Assembly (NCBI GenBank): GCA_030747035.1
Contig: JASLLM010000019.1
Location: forward strand, 1-32,442
From: Alphaproteobacteria bacterium
GTDB lineage: Bacteria; Pseudomonadota; Alphaproteobacteria; GCA-2731375
Direction of reading: 5' to 3'
Length of the DNA: 32,442 bases
Under the pieces are notes generated by a model that worked only from the letters and a program-made list of their open reading frames with translations, searched no databases and was not told where the DNA came from. The first letter of the stretch is position 1. Each line of letters begins with the position of its first letter. This document shows positions 1-7,583 of the stretch, piece after piece. The translations under genes and the position numbers were made by a program.

Positions 1-323
1 AGCTGTGACGGTTCCCACGCCACCTCAAGGGCATTGAAGGGCAGCCGCTGCGCCAGAACGAAACCGGCGACGCCACTAATTCCGAAGGCCGCCGCGTTTA
101 TCGCAAAGGCGGTGGCAAAGCGCGGTCTGAGCCAATCGCGCATGAGATAGATGAATGTGCCGCTGGCGCCAAATCCCAACAGCGCGATGCTGATCGCCAT
201 ATAGGCGAAAAAATGCCACTGCACGATGGCGAACAGCCTAATCAGCAGTACTTCGTACGCCAGTACGGCGGCAGAGATGGCGGCAACAGCGGTCAGGATC
301 CAGATGCCGCGGCGCTGTTCCAT
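1..323 (-). CDS. Partial polytopic membrane protein, N-terminal part (aminopropyltransferase-like family)
   Basis: Reading leftward from the ATG at 323-321, an open frame runs to the window edge, giving the first 107 residues; the C-terminus lies outside. The visible part is strongly hydrophobic, with about three membrane segments (residues 9-30, 37-60 and 70-93). The stretch LIRLFAIVQWHFFAYMAIS followed by LLGFGASG recalls the N-terminal membrane domain found on large spermidine/spermine synthase-like proteins. That is a pattern match from memory, and the catalytic half is not visible. The start codon shares one base with the stop of the upstream methyltransferase gene (TGATG), so the two are very likely translated together. 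Family assignment is moderate; enzymatic activity cannot be judged here. Confidence 0.7.
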   Translation of the reverse strand, partial: MEQRRGIWILTAVAAISAAVLAYEVLLIRLFAIVQWHFFAYMAISIALLGFGASGTFIYLMRDWLRPRFATAFAINAAAFGISGVAGFVLAQRLPFNALEVAWEPSQ

Positions 324-1156
324 CACTCCTTGCTCACCAATGGCACGAACCGTACCGGCAGGAGCTGCCGCGTGGTCACGCGCCCGTCAGCCGCCTTTTG
401 CGCCAAGACCAATTGCTGCGTGGCAAATACCCCGCCCACCGGAATGACCAGGCGGCCGCCTGGCTTGAGCTGGCGCAGCAATGGCGGTGGAACATGCCCG
501 GCTGCGGCAGTGACCACGATGCTGTCGAACGGGCCGCAATCCGGCCAGCCATGGTAACCGTCGCCGATACTGGTTTTGATGTTCTTGTATTTCAGCCGCT
601 TTAGGGTGGCGGCGGCGGAAGCGCCCAATTCGGGGATGATCTCGATTGTGCAGACACGGCGCACGAGCTGCGCCAGCACCGCCGCCTGGTAGCCGGAACC
701 GGTACCCACTTCCAGCACGACATGGTCGGATTTTGGTGCCGCCAAGTCGGTCATCAAGGCGACGATAAAGGGCTGTGAAATCGTCTGCCCGTGACCGATC
801 GGCAATGGCCGGTCCGCATAGGCGATGTGGTCGGATTTGCTGCCGGGAAGCAGTCCATAGAACAAGCCCGCCTCCCGCGCGAACCCTTTCGGCAGGAATT
901 CATGACGCGGCACTGTGCCCATGACCTTGAGAACCCGAGGGTCCAACTCCGCGCGGCCAGGTACGGCTGCAAGATGCCTGGCGTAGCCCGCTATGGTATC
1001 GACCATGCGGGCGCGGGGCGCGGCATAGGGGTCGTCGGCCGCCATTGCCGTTTGTGGTGGCAGCAAAAGCGCGCCGCAGCAAATACCGCACAGGACGACA
1101 AGGACGGCGTTGGTACTATGCAAAATCGATGCGATCCCGATGCGGAAACGGTTCAT
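323..1156 (-). CDS. pcm: Protein-L-isoaspartate O-methyltransferase family, with signal peptide
   Basis: This is a PCMT-family protein, which in its usual form uses S-adenosylmethionine to methylate isoaspartyl residues in damaged proteins. From the ATG at 1156 it is 277 residues. The family motif GHGQTISQP is at about 121-129 and the SAM-binding loop LEVGTGSGYQ at about 148-157. The first 39 residues look like a Sec signal peptide: positive start, a hydrophobic stretch (VLVVLCGICCGALLL), then AMA before an acidic mature start. Canonical Pcm is about 210 residues and cytoplasmic, so export is odd because SAM is not expected in the periplasm. An in-frame ATG at 1210 would add 18 residues and bury the signal peptide. 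Neither start has a clear ribosome site. The stop overlaps the next gene by one base. Confidence 0.88.
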   Translation of the reverse strand: MNRFRIGIASILHSTNAVLVVLCGICCGALLLPPQTAMAADDPYAAPRARMVDTIAGYARHLAAVPGRAELDPRVLKVMGTVPRHEFLPKGFAREAGLFYGLLPGSKSDHIAYADRPLPIGHGQTISQPFIVALMTDLAAPKSDHVVLEVGTGSGYQAAVLAQLVRRVCTIEIIPELGASAAATLKRLKYKNIKTSIGDGYHGWPDCGPFDSIVVTAAAGHVPPPLLRQLKPGGRLVIPVGGVFATQQLVLAQKAADGRVTTRQLLPVRFVPLVSKE

Positions 1157-1307
1157 GATGTGACACACTGCGGCAACCGCCGGCTGGAGGTCGTTTTCCA
1201 GGCCGATCATGTTAATAGTTCACTAATTAGAGGAGGTTGGGGGTGGATTCGTAAAATTTCCCAATGCAATAGCCGCTTAATCAGTAAACTGTCACCGAAA
1301 TACGGGC

Positions 1308-1463
1308 TTATCCCCGGAGAATCCACAACAGCAAGACCGCCACGACGATCCCCGCCAGGACCGTAAGGGCGATTTCCACCATTTTCAGTCTGTTGGCGGC
1401 GCGCGGTTCCTCCTCTATTTCCCGAATATAGTTGAGGGTTTGGAAGACCAAAGGTATCCGCAT
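1308..1463 (-). CDS. Small single-pass membrane protein, 51 aa
   Basis: A 52-codon frame starts at the ATG at 1463-1461 and ends with TAA at 1308. It is preceded by GGAGG nine bases upstream, a strong, well-spaced ribosome site. The protein has a charged N-terminal half (REIEEEP near residues 14-20, then RLK) and one hydrophobic segment (about residues 29-49) ending in WILRG, as expected for a single-pass inner-membrane protein. No family is recognised. It lies on the same strand as the methyltransferase gene 150 bp downstream, so it may be its own short transcript or the first gene of that unit. The ribosome site plus clean membrane topology make it a believable gene; function is unknown. 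Confidence 0.72.
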   Translation of the reverse strand: MRIPLVFQTLNYIREIEEEPRAANRLKMVEIALTVLAGIVVAVLLLWILRG

Positions 1464-1631
1464 GGATCAGAACCTCCGCATATTTGCGCTTAGGTCCAGT
1501 ATTGAACGCAATATCGAAAAGGAAAGATAGGGCAAATTTGGCTTTGGCGGACGTTATTAACCCGAGAGTTACGGTGTCAGATCCGGACGGCCCGGCTTAG
1601 CAAAGCTGTTTTCCGGTTTCAAATAGGTGGT

Positions 1632-1658
1632 CCCGCCGGTGATGAAACCACCGGCGGG
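1632..1658 (-). terminator. GC-rich hairpin after the NTF2-like gene
   Basis: A perfect 10-bp inverted repeat (CCCGCCGGTG and CACCGGCGGG) with a 7-base loop lies 39 bp past the stop of the NTF2-like gene. No long T-run follows on the minus strand, so this is a probable rather than classic intrinsic terminator. Confidence 0.5.
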
Positions 1659-1696
1659 TGACCCTAATCTTACTTTTGACGAATGGTCCGGGCGGC

Positions 1697-2083
1697 TCAC
1701 CTGTAGTTCCACATCTGCCGCTTGATCAGCCACTCGCCGTTGGGCTGGCGTTGTACCAACCACGTCTTGTTGGCCGTGAGTGATTTCGTCGCGCCGCCCT
1801 CGTGTTCGACCAAGGTGATATCGGCCTCCGCGACGCCGTAGACCCATTCATCATTGATCCCCATGGCGTCCAGCGGCCTGGAGCGTACGCTCCACTTGGC
1901 GACGTCATAGTCGCTTTGTTCGCTTTGCGCGATGGCCTCCGGCCCATGCTCGGGCTCCCCACCCGGCGGCACCCTAATTGCCCCCGGCGCGAATAGGCTG
2001 CCATATGCGGCGGAGTCGTTGGCGCTGACCGCCGCCTGATAGCGTTGACACAGTGTTGCAATAATTTCCATTGGCTTGGTCAT
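1697..2083 (-). CDS. NTF2-like / SnoaL-type domain protein
   Basis: This 128-residue protein fits the cone-shaped NTF2-like fold used by SnoaL, DUF4440 and related ligand-binding or small-enzyme families. It has an N-terminal helix (IIATLCQRYQAAVSANDSAAYGSLFAPGA), then beta strands, ending in a typical NGEWLIKRQMWNYR finish. The start at 2083 is preferred because AGGGGA sits about eight bases upstream; an in-frame ATG at 2125 would add 14 residues without such a site. The gene is divergent from a TetR regulator with about 190 bp between starts, so it is a natural candidate for regulation by it. No catalytic residues can be assigned, so a ligand-binding or isomerase-like role remains a guess. 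Confidence 0.75.
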   Translation of the reverse strand: MTKPMEIIATLCQRYQAAVSANDSAAYGSLFAPGAIRVPPGGEPEHGPEAIAQSEQSDYDVAKWSVRSRPLDAMGINDEWVYGVAEADITLVEHEGGATKSLTANKTWLVQRQPNGEWLIKRQMWNYR

Positions 2084-2275
2084 GATCGTATCCCCTATGT
2101 TTGATCGTGGGCGAAAACAAAGCACACTCTCCGGGGCCCGGGATAGCCGACTGGCGGTATTGAAAAGGCAAATTATTTAGCCCATATTTTCAACGGGTTA
2201 CGGAACTGTCCAAGCCGCATCGGCGCAACCATGGTGAAAACTGCACTTGCGGTACGGAAATGAAAGGTGCCTGAC

Positions 2276-2884
2276 ATGCGCAAAGGCGAACAGACCCGTT
2301 TCAAGATAATGGATATTGCCGAGGCCGCCATCCTGGCCAAGGGGTTTGACGCCACTTCGATCGAGGAAATCATCGAAGAAGCAGCGATCACCAAAAGCGG
2401 TTTCTTCTATCATTTCCGCGACAAGAATACCCTCGCCATGGCGCTTCTGCGCCGCTACATCGATCGTGAAGAGGCCTTGTTCGATGGCCTGTTCGGCCGG
2501 GCGGCGGAACTGCATGAGGATCCGCTGCATGCCTTCCTGATCGGCCTGAAACTATTTGCCGAAATGATGAGTGATTTGCCGGCCATTCACCCCGGCTGCC
2601 TGATCGCCATCTATTGCTACAACGAACGGCTTTATAGGGACGAAATTCGCCTGCTCAGCCAGGAATCGGCGCTCGCCTGGCGCAGCCGCTTCCAGGAAAT
2701 CCTGGAAGACATCGCCGGCAAATATCCGATCAAGGACGAGGTGGATATCGTCGCCCTGGCGGATATGGTCTCAAGCACCTTTGAGGGCGGCATCGCGATG
2801 TCCAAGATCCTGCGTGATCAGAACGTATTGCCGGAGCAAATCCTGCTGCTCAGATCATATATCAAACTGCTTTTTCTCGATTAG
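2276..2884 (+). CDS. TetR/AcrR-family transcriptional regulator
   Basis: This 202-residue one-component repressor has the TetR N-terminal helix-turn-helix at about residues 8-52 (IMDIAEAAILAKGFDATSIE, then ITKSGFFYHFRDKNTL). The C-terminal helical part is the ligand-binding and dimer region. The ATG at 2276 is chosen over the GTG at 2267 because AAAGG sits eight bases upstream of the ATG. The gene is divergent from the NTF2-like gene and convergent with the MFS gene of the Rieske operon. TetR proteins commonly act on the divergent promoter, so the 2084-2275 gap is the likely operator region, although no strong dyad was seen there. The 131 bp after the stop (2885-3015) show no clear terminator. 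Confidence 0.92.
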   Translation: MRKGEQTRFKIMDIAEAAILAKGFDATSIEEIIEEAAITKSGFFYHFRDKNTLAMALLRRYIDREEALFDGLFGRAAELHEDPLHAFLIGLKLFAEMMSDLPAIHPGCLIAIYCYNERLYRDEIRLLSQESALAWRSRFQEILEDIAGKYPIKDEVDIVALADMVSSTFEGGIAMSKILRDQNVLPEQILLLRSYIKLLFLD

Positions 2885-3015
2885 ACGCAAGCGCGCCGAT
2901 GCCGGATTGGAAAGGACCATTCCTGTCCTATTTCCACAGAAATTGCTGCGCACCGCGGCCTGGAATTCACCTGGGACCGATCCTTATGATTTCCCTATAC
3001 GAATACGGTGTCCAA

Positions 3016-4215
3016 CTACAATTGCCGCAAACGGGGCACGGCAACGGTGACGATAACACCCACGACGAGCAGCGCCGCGCCGTTGGTGAACAGGGCAGCG
3101 CCGAGGCCGAGCCATTCGGCGAGCCCGCCCATTTCAAGATGGCCCAGCGGTCCGAAGCCGATCGCCAATACCCAGACACCCATGGCGCGGCCGCGCAGGG
3201 CGTTCGGCACTGCCAATTGCATCATGCTTTGGGTCAGAATATCAGAGGCCGCCGCGGCGCCCGCGACAATTGCCGCAATGGCCAATGTCGCCGTCACCGA
3301 ACTGTCGGCCGCAAGCAGCATCAGGCTGGCGCCAAAGGCGAAGATAACGCCGATATAGGCCAATCCACGATGCTGTAGCGCGCCCATGAAGGTCAGCCCC
3401 AGCCCTGCGATCATACCACCCACGGCGCGCGCCGCATGCATCATGCCGAGCCCGTCGGCGCCAAGGTTCAATCGCGTCGTGGCCAATTCCGGCAGGGCCG
3501 TCGCAAAGGAAAAGCCAAAAATCTCCACCGACGCCGTCACCGCCAGCAACGTCAGCAGTAGGCGGTTGCCGCGCAATTCCAGGACATATTCGCGGATGTT
3601 CTGGCCCATCGGCGCGCGGTCGATCACCGCCGCCTTGCCCGCCGCGCGCAGGCGCAGAAAGAACATGAATGCCAGCCCATGACCCGCTGCGATGACCAGA
3701 AAGGCGGCGGAGCCGCCGTATCGATCCATCACGGCGCCGGCCGCCAGGGCGCCGATCAACTGCCCGGTTCGTGAGCCCAAATTCAGCAGTCCCAGGCCGG
3801 ACACAACCTTGTCGCCGCCGACAATATCGTAGGCGTAGCTCAAGCGGGCGGGTTGATGCAGCGCGCGTAGGCCGCCCGTTATCAGCGTGAAAGCTATAAT
3901 GAGCCAAAGCGTGGCCAAATCCAGCGCCAGAACGACCGCGAAGATGATCATGTTTATGGTGATCAACGCTTCGACCCGGCGCAGCAAGGAGCGGCGGTCC
4001 AGCCGGTCCGCAACGGCGCCGGATACAATGCCAAACACGAAGAATGGCAGAAAATAGACCGCCAGCATCACCCCGACCCAGGCGGTTGACTGGGTAATCT
4101 GGAACACCAGCAGCCCCAGCACCACCTGTTCGCCGCTCATGCCCTGTTGGTTGAACGTCGCGCCGGCCCATAGATTGCGGTAGTCCGCGATAGCAAAGGC
4201 GGGAATTTTGATCAT
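3016..4215 (-). CDS. MFS transporter, EntS-like
   Basis: A 399-residue, roughly 12-helix major facilitator protein. The N-terminus (ADYRNLWAGATFNQQGMSGEQ) and the loop AVADRLDRRSLLRRVE between helices 2 and 3 resemble the EntS / MFS_3 exporter group, which exports siderophores or other small molecules. The start is taken as ATG at 4215, with GAGG four bases upstream; a TTG at 4224 is the alternative. It is the last gene of the DUF2478-Rieske alpha-Rieske beta unit, beginning 43 bp after the beta subunit stop. Context suggests transport of the dioxygenase substrate or product, but the direction is not visible in the sequence. Confidence 0.88.
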   Translation of the reverse strand: MIKIPAFAIADYRNLWAGATFNQQGMSGEQVVLGLLVFQITQSTAWVGVMLAVYFLPFFVFGIVSGAVADRLDRRSLLRRVEALITINMIIFAVVLALDLATLWLIIAFTLITGGLRALHQPARLSYAYDIVGGDKVVSGLGLLNLGSRTGQLIGALAAGAVMDRYGGSAAFLVIAAGHGLAFMFFLRLRAAGKAAVIDRAPMGQNIREYVLELRGNRLLLTLLAVTASVEIFGFSFATALPELATTRLNLGADGLGMMHAARAVGGMIAGLGLTFMGALQHRGLAYIGVIFAFGASLMLLAADSSVTATLAIAAIVAGAAAASDILTQSMMQLAVPNALRGRAMGVWVLAIGFGPLGHLEMGGLAEWLGLGAALFTNGAALLVVGVIVTVAVPRLRQL

Positions 4216-4258
4216 GGGCCTCAATGGATCTTTCGTGTGGCGGGACGGGTCACGCCAG

Positions 4259-4750
4259 TCAAATCTGATGGATGTCCACGGCGCCGTCGATCACGTCTTC
4301 CAGCAGGACGATTTTCTTGCGCCCGATCAGCAGGCCCCCGTCAACGCGCCGCAGTTCGTACTCATACCAGCCGCCCCGGATCTGCTTGCCCGTGCGGCTG
4401 TCGGCGGACAGGGTCATCCACTTGGCCGAGGCCAGGACCTTGTCGTCGTCATGTTCCAGCAACCGCACCGTATCCACCAGGTGCGAGGTCCGTGTCAGGG
4501 GCGCCTGGGCATAGGCCTGGCCGGACGATATGCGGTGCAGGCGCGCTGCCAGGCCCGGCTTGCCGACGATATAGATGGTGTTGACCTGCATCTCCGGATC
4601 GTCGCCCAATTCGTCCTCGGACAGCCAGGAAGGCACCCAGTAGACGCAATCCTCGGCATACAGCGCCAGCCAATCGTCCCAGCATTGCCGGTCCAGCAGA
4701 TCCGCCTCCAGGTACAACAGATCCCGGACCTGTCCGTAAAGCTCAGCCAT
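4259..4750 (-). CDS. Aromatic-ring-hydroxylating dioxygenase, beta (small) subunit
   Basis: This 163-residue protein is the NTF2-fold structural subunit of a two-subunit Rieske dioxygenase, where beta subunits form the trimer base of an alpha3beta3 complex. Family features are the start YLEADLLDRQCWDDWLALYAEDCVYWVPSW and the C-terminal RRVDGGLLIGRKKIVLLED. It has no cofactor of its own. The start lies inside the 3' end of the alpha gene (8-bp overlap), with GGACGGG just upstream, which indicates translational coupling. Length is normal for benzoate/anthranilate-type beta subunits. Substrate cannot be assigned. Confidence 0.9.
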   Translation of the reverse strand: MAELYGQVRDLLYLEADLLDRQCWDDWLALYAEDCVYWVPSWLSEDELGDDPEMQVNTIYIVGKPGLAARLHRISSGQAYAQAPLTRTSHLVDTVRLLEHDDDKVLASAKWMTLSADSRTGKQIRGGWYEYELRRVDGGLLIGRKKIVLLEDVIDGAVDIHQI

Positions 4751-6050
4751 CCCGCCCGTCCATCATCGCCCGCCATTGGCGGAAATAGCCATGGTAGAGC
4801 GTTTCGTGATCCCAGCGCGGCGCACTGGCGGCCACCTCCGCGCCAAGCGCCTTGGCGTCTTCGTCGGGCCCCTGCGTCACCTGCGAGAGGCCCCGGTCCA
4901 TGTTGTTCCAGCGCGCCTGGCGGCCGTGGGAGCCTATCTGGCAATCTTCCAGGGCGGCCAGATCATCCGGCGTGGCCATGCCGGTGACCATGAAGAAATC
5001 CTCGAACTTGCGCAGACGGGCAATGCGGGCGGTTCGGCTTTCGCCCTTCGGGGCGATGCAGTAGACGCGGACCTCCGTGCGGTCGGGAGAGATTGGGCGA
5101 AAAACCCTGATCTGGGTCGATGACTGGTCCATCAACTGCACATTGGGAAAGAGGAACAGATTACGGCCCCGGCGCAGCATCCAGTCCACCTTGTCGGCAC
5201 TGAAGCTTTGCAACAGGCGCGCCTCCGCCTCGAACAACGGCGCCACCGCCGGATTGGCCCGGCCGGCCCAGATAATGTTGTGGCCATTGCCGATATCATA
5301 GCAGCCCGTGTTCACGGTGCCGGCGATACGGCCCGCCTCGGTCGGCCTTTTGCCCTGATCATCGCCCAGGGCTTCCCGCATGCCCATGGCCTGGCCGAAA
5401 ATGCGGTGCACCGTGCCTACGTGATAGCCGTCGACGCCGTTTTCCGCCTGCATTTTCCAGTTGCCGCGAATGAGGTAAGTCTGCTGCCCCGGCACAACCT
5501 CCAGGCCATCGGGGGATTGATCGGCGAGCAGGTCGATGAACGGGCGGGCCGCGCCCAAATGCGCCTCCAGGGCGCCCGCGCCAGGATCAAGACAGCCGAA
5601 GACAAAACCACGATAGCTATCCACCCGGGCCACCGGCGTCAGGCCATGATCCTCCTTGGCGAAGCCGTCCGGCCAGCCCTCGGCCTCCTCCTTCACCCTG
5701 ACGCAATCGCCTTCGGTATTGAAGCACCAGCCATGGAAGCGGCAGACCAGGGTACGGGCCCGGCCCCGGCGCCGGGGCGTCAGAACCGCGCCGCGATGGG
5801 AACAGGCGTTGATGAAGGCGCCAATGGCGCCATCGCGCTGGCGAATGGCGAAGACCGGCTGGGCGCCCATGTAGGTGGCGTAATAGTCGCCATGGGCCGG
5901 CACCTGGCTTTCATGACAAAGATAGACCCAGCCTCGTTCAAATATCTGCCGCAGCTCGCGGTCGAAAATTTCGGGATCGGTATAAATCCGCCGATCAACA
6001 CGAAAGCTGGCCGGGTCGGCGCCTTCCGTGATCAACGGATCGGACGGCAT
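4743..6050 (-). CDS. Aromatic-ring-hydroxylating dioxygenase, alpha (Rieske) subunit
   Basis: This 435-residue catalytic subunit performs O2-dependent cis-dihydroxylation or related oxidation at a mononuclear iron. The Rieske [2Fe-2S] ligands are visible as C83-x-H85 (NACSHRG) and C103-x2-H106 (CRFHGW). The mononuclear iron site is H210 and H215 in ENGVDGYHVGTVH, with an Asp near 362-363 as probable third ligand and D207 as the bridging Asp. The sequence resembles the benzoate/anthranilate dioxygenase group more than the naphthalene group. No ferredoxin or reductase gene accompanies it, so electrons must come from a partner encoded elsewhere. The ribosome site is weak, and the start lies 6 bp after the DUF2478 stop, so coupling is likely. 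Confidence 0.93.
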   Translation of the reverse strand: MPSDPLITEGADPASFRVDRRIYTDPEIFDRELRQIFERGWVYLCHESQVPAHGDYYATYMGAQPVFAIRQRDGAIGAFINACSHRGAVLTPRRRGRARTLVCRFHGWCFNTEGDCVRVKEEAEGWPDGFAKEDHGLTPVARVDSYRGFVFGCLDPGAGALEAHLGAARPFIDLLADQSPDGLEVVPGQQTYLIRGNWKMQAENGVDGYHVGTVHRIFGQAMGMREALGDDQGKRPTEAGRIAGTVNTGCYDIGNGHNIIWAGRANPAVAPLFEAEARLLQSFSADKVDWMLRRGRNLFLFPNVQLMDQSSTQIRVFRPISPDRTEVRVYCIAPKGESRTARIARLRKFEDFFMVTGMATPDDLAALEDCQIGSHGRQARWNNMDRGLSQVTQGPDEDAKALGAEVAASAPRWDHETLYHGYFRQWRAMMDGRDG

Positions 6051-6056
6051 GGCGGA

Positions 6057-6605
6057 TCAGCGCTGGCGCGCCGTGGCCCACCACTGGCGGAACGCATCCA
6101 CGTCATAGCTCAAGGTCTGGCCCATCTCACCGCTGCGCTCCTGCCAAAGGTCCAGGGCAAACTCGGGCACCGCGATCAACAGGGGAATTTCTTCCGCAAT
6201 GGCCATGAATATTTCATCACTCAGGCCCTGGCCCTTTTGTTCCTGTTCGCCGAATTTCTCCAAAACGATCAGATCCATATTCTCCCGGATCGCCCGGCGC
6301 AGCGCCTCGGTGGATTCGGTCAGGGCGGAGGTATTGAGGGAACAGGAATGACTGTCCAGGGTTTCCTTGGTCGGACGGTTGATGGCAATTCGCCGGCCGG
6401 TATCTATTTCGACGATATCGATACCCGTACTGCGCCCCTCCTCGTTGCGCAGAACCTCCTGCACCAGCCCGCCAACGCGTACGCCCTGGGCCCGCAGTTC
6501 GGCCGCGAACTGGGACAGCGCATCGCGGTTTTGCATATCGCGGGCGTACACCGCGGCGGCAAAATTCGCGGCATATTCCTCCGCTAACGCATCGTTTTCA
6601 CTCAT
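6057..6605 (-). CDS. DUF2478 family protein
   Basis: A 182-residue protein matching DUF2478, described as a degenerate NTPase-like family often encoded near molybdenum transport genes. Recognisable blocks are LRAQGVRVGGLVQE (about residues 39-52), the C-S-L block in DSHSCSLNTSAL, ENMDLIVLEKFGEQEQKGQGL, and IPLLIAVPEFALDLW near the end. No Walker A loop is visible. The start is taken as ATG at 6605; a TTG at 6620 is possible. It heads the operon with the Rieske dioxygenase subunits, so its usual molybdenum context is absent here. A role in metal or cofactor handling for the dioxygenase is inference only. Confidence 0.8.
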   Translation of the reverse strand: MSENDALAEEYAANFAAAVYARDMQNRDALSQFAAELRAQGVRVGGLVQEVLRNEEGRSTGIDIVEIDTGRRIAINRPTKETLDSHSCSLNTSALTESTEALRRAIRENMDLIVLEKFGEQEQKGQGLSDEIFMAIAEEIPLLIAVPEFALDLWQERSGEMGQTLSYDVDAFRQWWATARQR

Positions 6606-7031
6606 GGCCGATCGATCCAACCTTGCTACATCAGACAGCGGCGAATTTATGGTACTTCCTCTGCCGCATCAATACGGATTGCTGTGGCCGATAGTCGCTA
6701 CAATTTAAACAAGGTTTAAAGTACATAAATTACTATTTTTAAATGTTTATAAAATAAATATTGCCGCATAGGTCAATTTCATACTGGTAAATACACTCAT
6801 TACTCACTATCTCCAAAAGGTTACGGAAGTATTATATGGGGGCATTGCATGACTTTTGTGCGGTTTCTTTCTGCGAATATTTGAAACACCGGTTGCAGGC
6901 GACGGCGGCTGAAAGGGTTGGTGTTTGCCCAACACCCGTCAAACCGCAGCCAAGGGCCTCCATCTGTTGCGTGGCTTGGCGTTGGTTCAACCAATGTACC
7001 AGTGACTGTCAACATATGAAGGGAGAATACT
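6606..7031. promoter_or_regulatory. AT-rich divergent control region
   Basis: This 426-bp gap separates the minus-strand DUF2478-Rieske operon from a plus-strand gene. The stretch 6700-6840 is clearly more AT-rich than its surroundings. On the minus strand, TTGACC (6776-6771) and TTTATA (6753-6748) are 17 bp apart, a weak sigma-70-like promoter aimed at the operon. Short self-complementary elements occur nearer the plus-strand gene: GGTGTT-TGCCC-AACACC around 6920 and TTGGTTCAACCAA around 6985. No open frame inside has a ribosome site. Confidence 0.4.
6704..6720. promoter_or_regulatory. Operator-like dyad TTTAAAC-AAG-GTTTAAA
   Basis: A perfect 7-bp inverted repeat with a 3-bp spacer lies about 100 bp upstream of the DUF2478 start, downstream of the candidate promoter. 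The symmetry and size fit a dimeric repressor site. Which regulator binds is unknown; the TetR protein at 2276 is a candidate only by proximity. Confidence 0.4.
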
Positions 7032-7481
7032 ATGTCCTTGGTCAGTGAATGGCGAAATATGGCTGGTTTTCTACGTTTGACATCGGCGGTTACGGCGCAA
7101 ACGGGAAATGCCATCAATGTCAACGAAGGATTTACGATGACATTTACGGTTATCAATACCGCCCCCGCGCCGGACGGCAACAATCCCAGGATTCGTTACA
7201 CCGGCGTAAGTTTACGGGTCAACGGCACCCAATGGGCCAGTGTGGATGGCGGCAACCAAGTGATCGATTTTCCGGATCAATTACTTGAATCGGGCCAGTC
7301 GACATCCGTCGCGGTTCCGATGACGGCGGTCTCCAACATGGGCGATACATTCTTTGGCGCCTTCGCGGATTTATTCGCGCAGGAGCAAATTGCCCGTGCC
7401 AGGGTGATCGCCGATCTTGATCGGGACGCCTACTTCCATGTCTGGACACCATTCCAGGATATTCACGAAGAAATCTCGTAG
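7032..7481 (+). CDS. Hypothetical protein, probable beta-sandwich, 149 aa
   Basis: No family is recognised. The start is well supported by GGGAGA six bases before the ATG, and the frame is clean to the stop. There is no signal peptide or membrane segment. Residues 30-120 alternate in a beta-strand pattern (VNEGFTMTFTVIN, then RYTGVSLRVNGTQWASVDG, then SGQSTSVAVPM). This is reminiscent of immunoglobulin-like or CARDB-type domains, and the GNNPRIRY turn would suit such a fold. The C-terminus is acidic and aromatic. It stands alone, divergent from the Rieske operon and convergent with the amidohydrolase gene. Base use is less GC-rich than its neighbours, which may hint at later acquisition. Confidence 0.75.
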   Translation: MSLVSEWRNMAGFLRLTSAVTAQTGNAINVNEGFTMTFTVINTAPAPDGNNPRIRYTGVSLRVNGTQWASVDGGNQVIDFPDQLLESGQSTSVAVPMTAVSNMGDTFFGAFADLFAQEQIARARVIADLDRDAYFHVWTPFQDIHEEIS

Positions 7482-7503
7482 TCACGCCATCGTGGGGCCT
7501 CAT

Positions 7504-7565
7504 CCGGCCGGCCGGTCAACCCAACAGTTCAGCACATCAATACAGGCGGGTTGCCGGTCGGCCGG
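7504..7565. terminator. Long imperfect stem between convergent genes
   Basis: CCGGCCGGCCGGTCAACCC (7504-7522) pairs with GGGTTGCCGGTCGGCCGG (7548-7565) over about 17 base pairs, with one mismatch and one bulge, around a 25-base loop. It sits between the stops of two convergent genes (7481 and 7584), so a bidirectional terminator is the likely role, although U-runs are lacking. Confidence 0.5.
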
Positions 7566-7583
7566 TGTGCCGCCGCTTGCACT

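Noticed and set aside
5208-6587. Long plus-strand open frame (459 codons) opposite the Rieske alpha and DUF2478 genes
   Set aside because: It is antisense to well-supported genes with known motifs, has a low-complexity Ala/Gly/His-rich product and no family signal. GC-rich third positions commonly create such shadows.
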